Source: Atopobiaceae bacterium UBA1367 (GTDB lineage: Bacteria; Actinomycetota; Coriobacteriia; Coriobacteriales; Atopobiaceae). Taken from it: a stretch of DNA of 64,000 nucleotides. Below are positions 61,971 to 64,000 of the stretch, one piece after another. The position numbers and the translations under genes are program-made. The stretch spans positions 383,910 to 447,909 of the forward strand of contig DBRN01000012.1 of the NCBI GenBank assembly GCA_002305995.1, read 5' to 3'. Position 1 is the stretch's first letter. Every line of letters begins with the position of its first letter. The notes beneath the pieces were generated by a model. The model searched no databases. It had not been told where the DNA came from and saw only the letters and a program-made list of their open reading frames with translations.

Positions 61971-63056
61971 ATGGCCGCAATGAACGAGAAGGACTACTAC
62001 GCAATCCTCGGTGTGGGGCAGCAGGCCACCACCGAGCAGATACGCAAGGCCTTTCAGCAGAAGGCGCGCACGCTGCACCCCGACGTCAACAAGCAGCCCG
62101 ATGCGGAGGAGCGCTTCAAGGAGGTCTCGGAGGCCTATGCGGTGCTCTCGGATGACGGGAAGCGGCGTCGCTACGACGCGATGAGGTCCGGGTCGCCCTT
62201 TGCGGGGGCTGCGGCGGGATACGGCAGCCCCGCTGGGACGGCCGGCACGGGCGGCTACGCGGACGACCCCTTCGGCTGGGGCTTCCCCTTCGGCGGCGCC
62301 CATGCGGGCCGCGCCGCGGGGACGTCGCGCTCGCGCGCCTACAACCCCAAGGTCGGCGCCGACATCATCTACGAGCTCACCCTCGATGACGACAAGGCCG
62401 CGAGCGGCGTGCGCAGGGGCGTCTCGTACCAGCGCTACGCCACCTGCGACGCCTGCCACGGGAACGGGTCGGTGGAGCACACGCATCCGACCACCTGCCC
62501 GACCTGCGGTGGCACCGGGCACATGAGCGTGGACCTGTCGGGCCTGTTCGGGTTTGGCGTCATGGACGTGACCTGCCCCGAGTGCGAGGGCACCGGTCGC
62601 GTGGTGGAGGACCCGTGCGCGCAGTGCGGCGGGTCGGGCAGGATCCTCACGGCGAGCGAGGTGATCGTCGACATCCCTGCGGGCGTGCATGACGGCAACA
62701 CCGTCAAGGTCGCGGGGATGGGCAACGCGGGCACCAACGGAGAGCCCTCGGGGGACTTCGTCTGCCGCGTGAGCCTGCCGTCCGAGCGGCTGAGCGCCCG
62801 GCAGGGCTGGGGCTTCTGGCTGCTGGGCCTGTCAGCCCCCTTCCTGGTGATCGGGCTGCTGAGCGGCTCGGTGTTCGGCTCGATCGTCGCCCTCATGCTC
62901 GTGGGGCTCTTCATGGCGCTTCGCGATGGGGTGAGGGCGAGCAGGGGTTGGTGGGCCAACGCGGGCAGGTCGTTTTTGAGCGGCCTGAACAGCGCGCTGC
63001 CCTTTGTGGCCATCACCCTGCTGGTGGGCTCCTGCAGCGGGGGGATAAGCGGCTGA
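61971..63056 (+). CDS. Membrane-anchored J-domain protein with DnaJ zinc centre
   Basis: This 361-residue variant of DnaJ begins with a J-domain (about 7-70, with KARTLHPDVNKQP supplying HPD) and a Gly-rich linker. Four CxxCxGxG-type repeats follow (CDACHGNG, CPTCGGTG, CPECEGTG, CAQCGGSG; about 160-225). The first part of the substrate domain follows (DIPAGVHDG near 234). It then ends in hydrophobic segments (LLGLSAPFLVIGLLSGSVFG near 284, then VALMLVGLFMALRDGV) instead of the usual second substrate domain. It could recruit DnaK to the membrane. A TACAAT at 61911 may be its -10. Confidence 0.85.
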   Translation: MAAMNEKDYYAILGVGQQATTEQIRKAFQQKARTLHPDVNKQPDAEERFKEVSEAYAVLSDDGKRRRYDAMRSGSPFAGAAAGYGSPAGTAGTGGYADDPFGWGFPFGGAHAGRAAGTSRSRAYNPKVGADIIYELTLDDDKAASGVRRGVSYQRYATCDACHGNGSVEHTHPTTCPTCGGTGHMSVDLSGLFGFGVMDVTCPECEGTGRVVEDPCAQCGGSGRILTASEVIVDIPAGVHDGNTVKVAGMGNAGTNGEPSGDFVCRVSLPSERLSARQGWGFWLLGLSAPFLVIGLLSGSVFGSIVALMLVGLFMALRDGVRASRGWWANAGRSFLSGLNSALPFVAITLLVGSCSGGISG

Positions 63057-63104
63057 CGGCCGTGGTGCGAGAGGTTCTGCAAGCGTCGTCGTACACGAGG
63101 ATGG

Positions 63105-64000
63105 GTGGGCTTGGAAGCAAAAAGGGACTACTACGAGGTGCTCGGAGTCGGCAGGGACGCCGATGCCCGGACGATCAAGAGGGCCTTTCTGAGGAAGGCG
63201 CGCACGCTCCACCCCGACGTCAACAAGCAGCCTGGTGCGGAGGAGCAGTTCAAGGAGGTCAACGAGGCCTACTCGGCGCTCTCCGACGAGCGCAGGCGCG
63301 CCAACTACGACCGCTATGGCGACCCAAACGGCCCCGCCGGCTTCGGTGGCGAGTACGTGGACATGTCCGACATCTTCGGCGGCGGCCTCGGCGACATCTT
63401 CGACTCCTTCTTCGGCGGCGGTCGCTCGTCGGCTGCCCCGCAGCAGCGCGCCCGTGGTCGCGACATGGGCATCTCGCTGCGGATAACGCTCGAGGAGGCC
63501 GCCTCCGGATGCACGAAGACCATCTCCTACGACCGCCTGGCACCCTGCGACGACTGCGACGGGTCCGGCGTGGCGGAGGGCGGCGAGGAGACCACGTGCT
63601 CGCGATGCGGCGGCAGCGGTCGCGTCGTCGAGGTGCAGCGCACGATCTTTGGCCAGATGCAGTCACAGGGCACCTGCCCGGTGTGCGGCGGCATGGGCAG
63701 GGTCGTAGACAGGCCCTGCGAGACCTGCTGCGGGCAGGGCCGCGCGCCCGAGCGGGAGACGATGGACATCGAGATCCCCGCAGGCGTCCACTCGGGGCAG
63801 TCGGTGCGAGTCGAGGGCAGGGGTGAGGCTGGCGTCAGGGGGAGCCAGTCGGGCGACCTCGTGGTGCGCGTCGACATCACGCGGCACGAGCGCTACGAGC
63901 GCCAGGGCGACGACCTGTTCTGTCGCGTGGAGGTGGACGCTTTCCAGGCCATGCTGGGCACCACCGTCACCATCGATGGCATCATGCGCGACGAGGACGT
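63105..64000 (+). CDS. dnaJ: Molecular chaperone DnaJ (cut by the window end)
   Basis: The visible 298 or so residues form a canonical DnaJ: J-domain (RDYYEVLGVGRDADARTIKR, then LHPDVNKQP), Gly/Phe stretch with DIFGGGLGDIFDSFFG, four Cys motifs (CDDCDGSG, CSRCGGSG, CPVCGGMG, CETCCGQG) and substrate-binding domain (IEIPAGVHSGQSVRVEGRG). It stimulates DnaK ATPase and delivers clients. The start is either GTG 63105 or TTG 63111, both after GAGGA. It follows the membrane-type paralogue by 48 bases. No stop is reached. Confidence 0.9.
   Translation, partial: MGLEAKRDYYEVLGVGRDADARTIKRAFLRKARTLHPDVNKQPGAEEQFKEVNEAYSALSDERRRANYDRYGDPNGPAGFGGEYVDMSDIFGGGLGDIFDSFFGGGRSSAAPQQRARGRDMGISLRITLEEAASGCTKTISYDRLAPCDDCDGSGVAEGGEETTCSRCGGSGRVVEVQRTIFGQMQSQGTCPVCGGMGRVVDRPCETCCGQGRAPERETMDIEIPAGVHSGQSVRVEGRGEAGVRGSQSGDLVVRVDITRHERYERQGDDLFCRVEVDAFQAMLGTTVTIDGIMRDED

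Overview
The window is high-GC DNA with actinobacterial gene content and order. An mIHF-type nucleoid protein sits upstream of gmk-rpoZ, the PyrK/PyrD pair is present, dnaG is followed by rpoD, and the rimP-nusA-infB-rbfA block is intact. Together with a Pta-like/butyrate kinase pair and flavin/Fe-S reductases, this suggests an anaerobic Coriobacteriia member of the Olsenella/Atopobiaceae type. That placement is inference from gene content; no rRNA is present. No prophage, transposase or cas gene was found.

Layout. 1-275: phased 42-bp repeats. 450-2580: acyl-phosphate/ATP module (pta-like, buk). 2781-3932: two small multi-pass membrane proteins. 4284-9264: three redox genes (flavoprotein reductase, NuoG/GltD-like Fe-S flavoprotein, NuoF-like Fe-S protein). 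9564-9986: an AT-rich secreted-protein remnant with an in-frame stop. 10313-20016: rimP-nusA-infB-rbfA-nrnA-truB-ribF-dnaG, mostly with start/stop overlaps, then rpoD. 21603-22071: a second 42-bp repeat array in two opposed arms. 22189-22263: tRNA-Asn.

22642-41115 is a cell-wall locus: tagD, a large GT2/CDP-glycerol transferase, four secreted ricin-type beta-trefoil proteins each ending in a different peptidoglycan enzyme (amidase, glucosaminidase-like, L,D-transpeptidase, NlpC/P60-like), a LicD-family protein, a TagGH-type exporter and a second GT2. It looks like a combined system for making, exporting and decorating a phosphate-containing wall polymer, plus lectin-bearing wall enzymes that may recognise it.

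41128-41310 is a long imperfect palindrome. 41347-46977 is the pyrimidine operon pyrR-pyrB-pyrC-pyrK-pyrD-pyrF, with a promoter, a PyrR-box-like hairpin and a terminator in its leader. It is followed by mihF-gmk-rpoZ-thiI, comEA-comEC (DNA uptake) and holA. 54047-57192 holds a KdpE-like regulator lacking its phosphoacceptor Asp, divergent from a Kup potassium transporter, with a candidate operator between them. rpsT, lepA, dus and hemW follow. Last come two J-domain proteins: one ends in predicted membrane segments, the other is an ordinary DnaJ cut by the window end.
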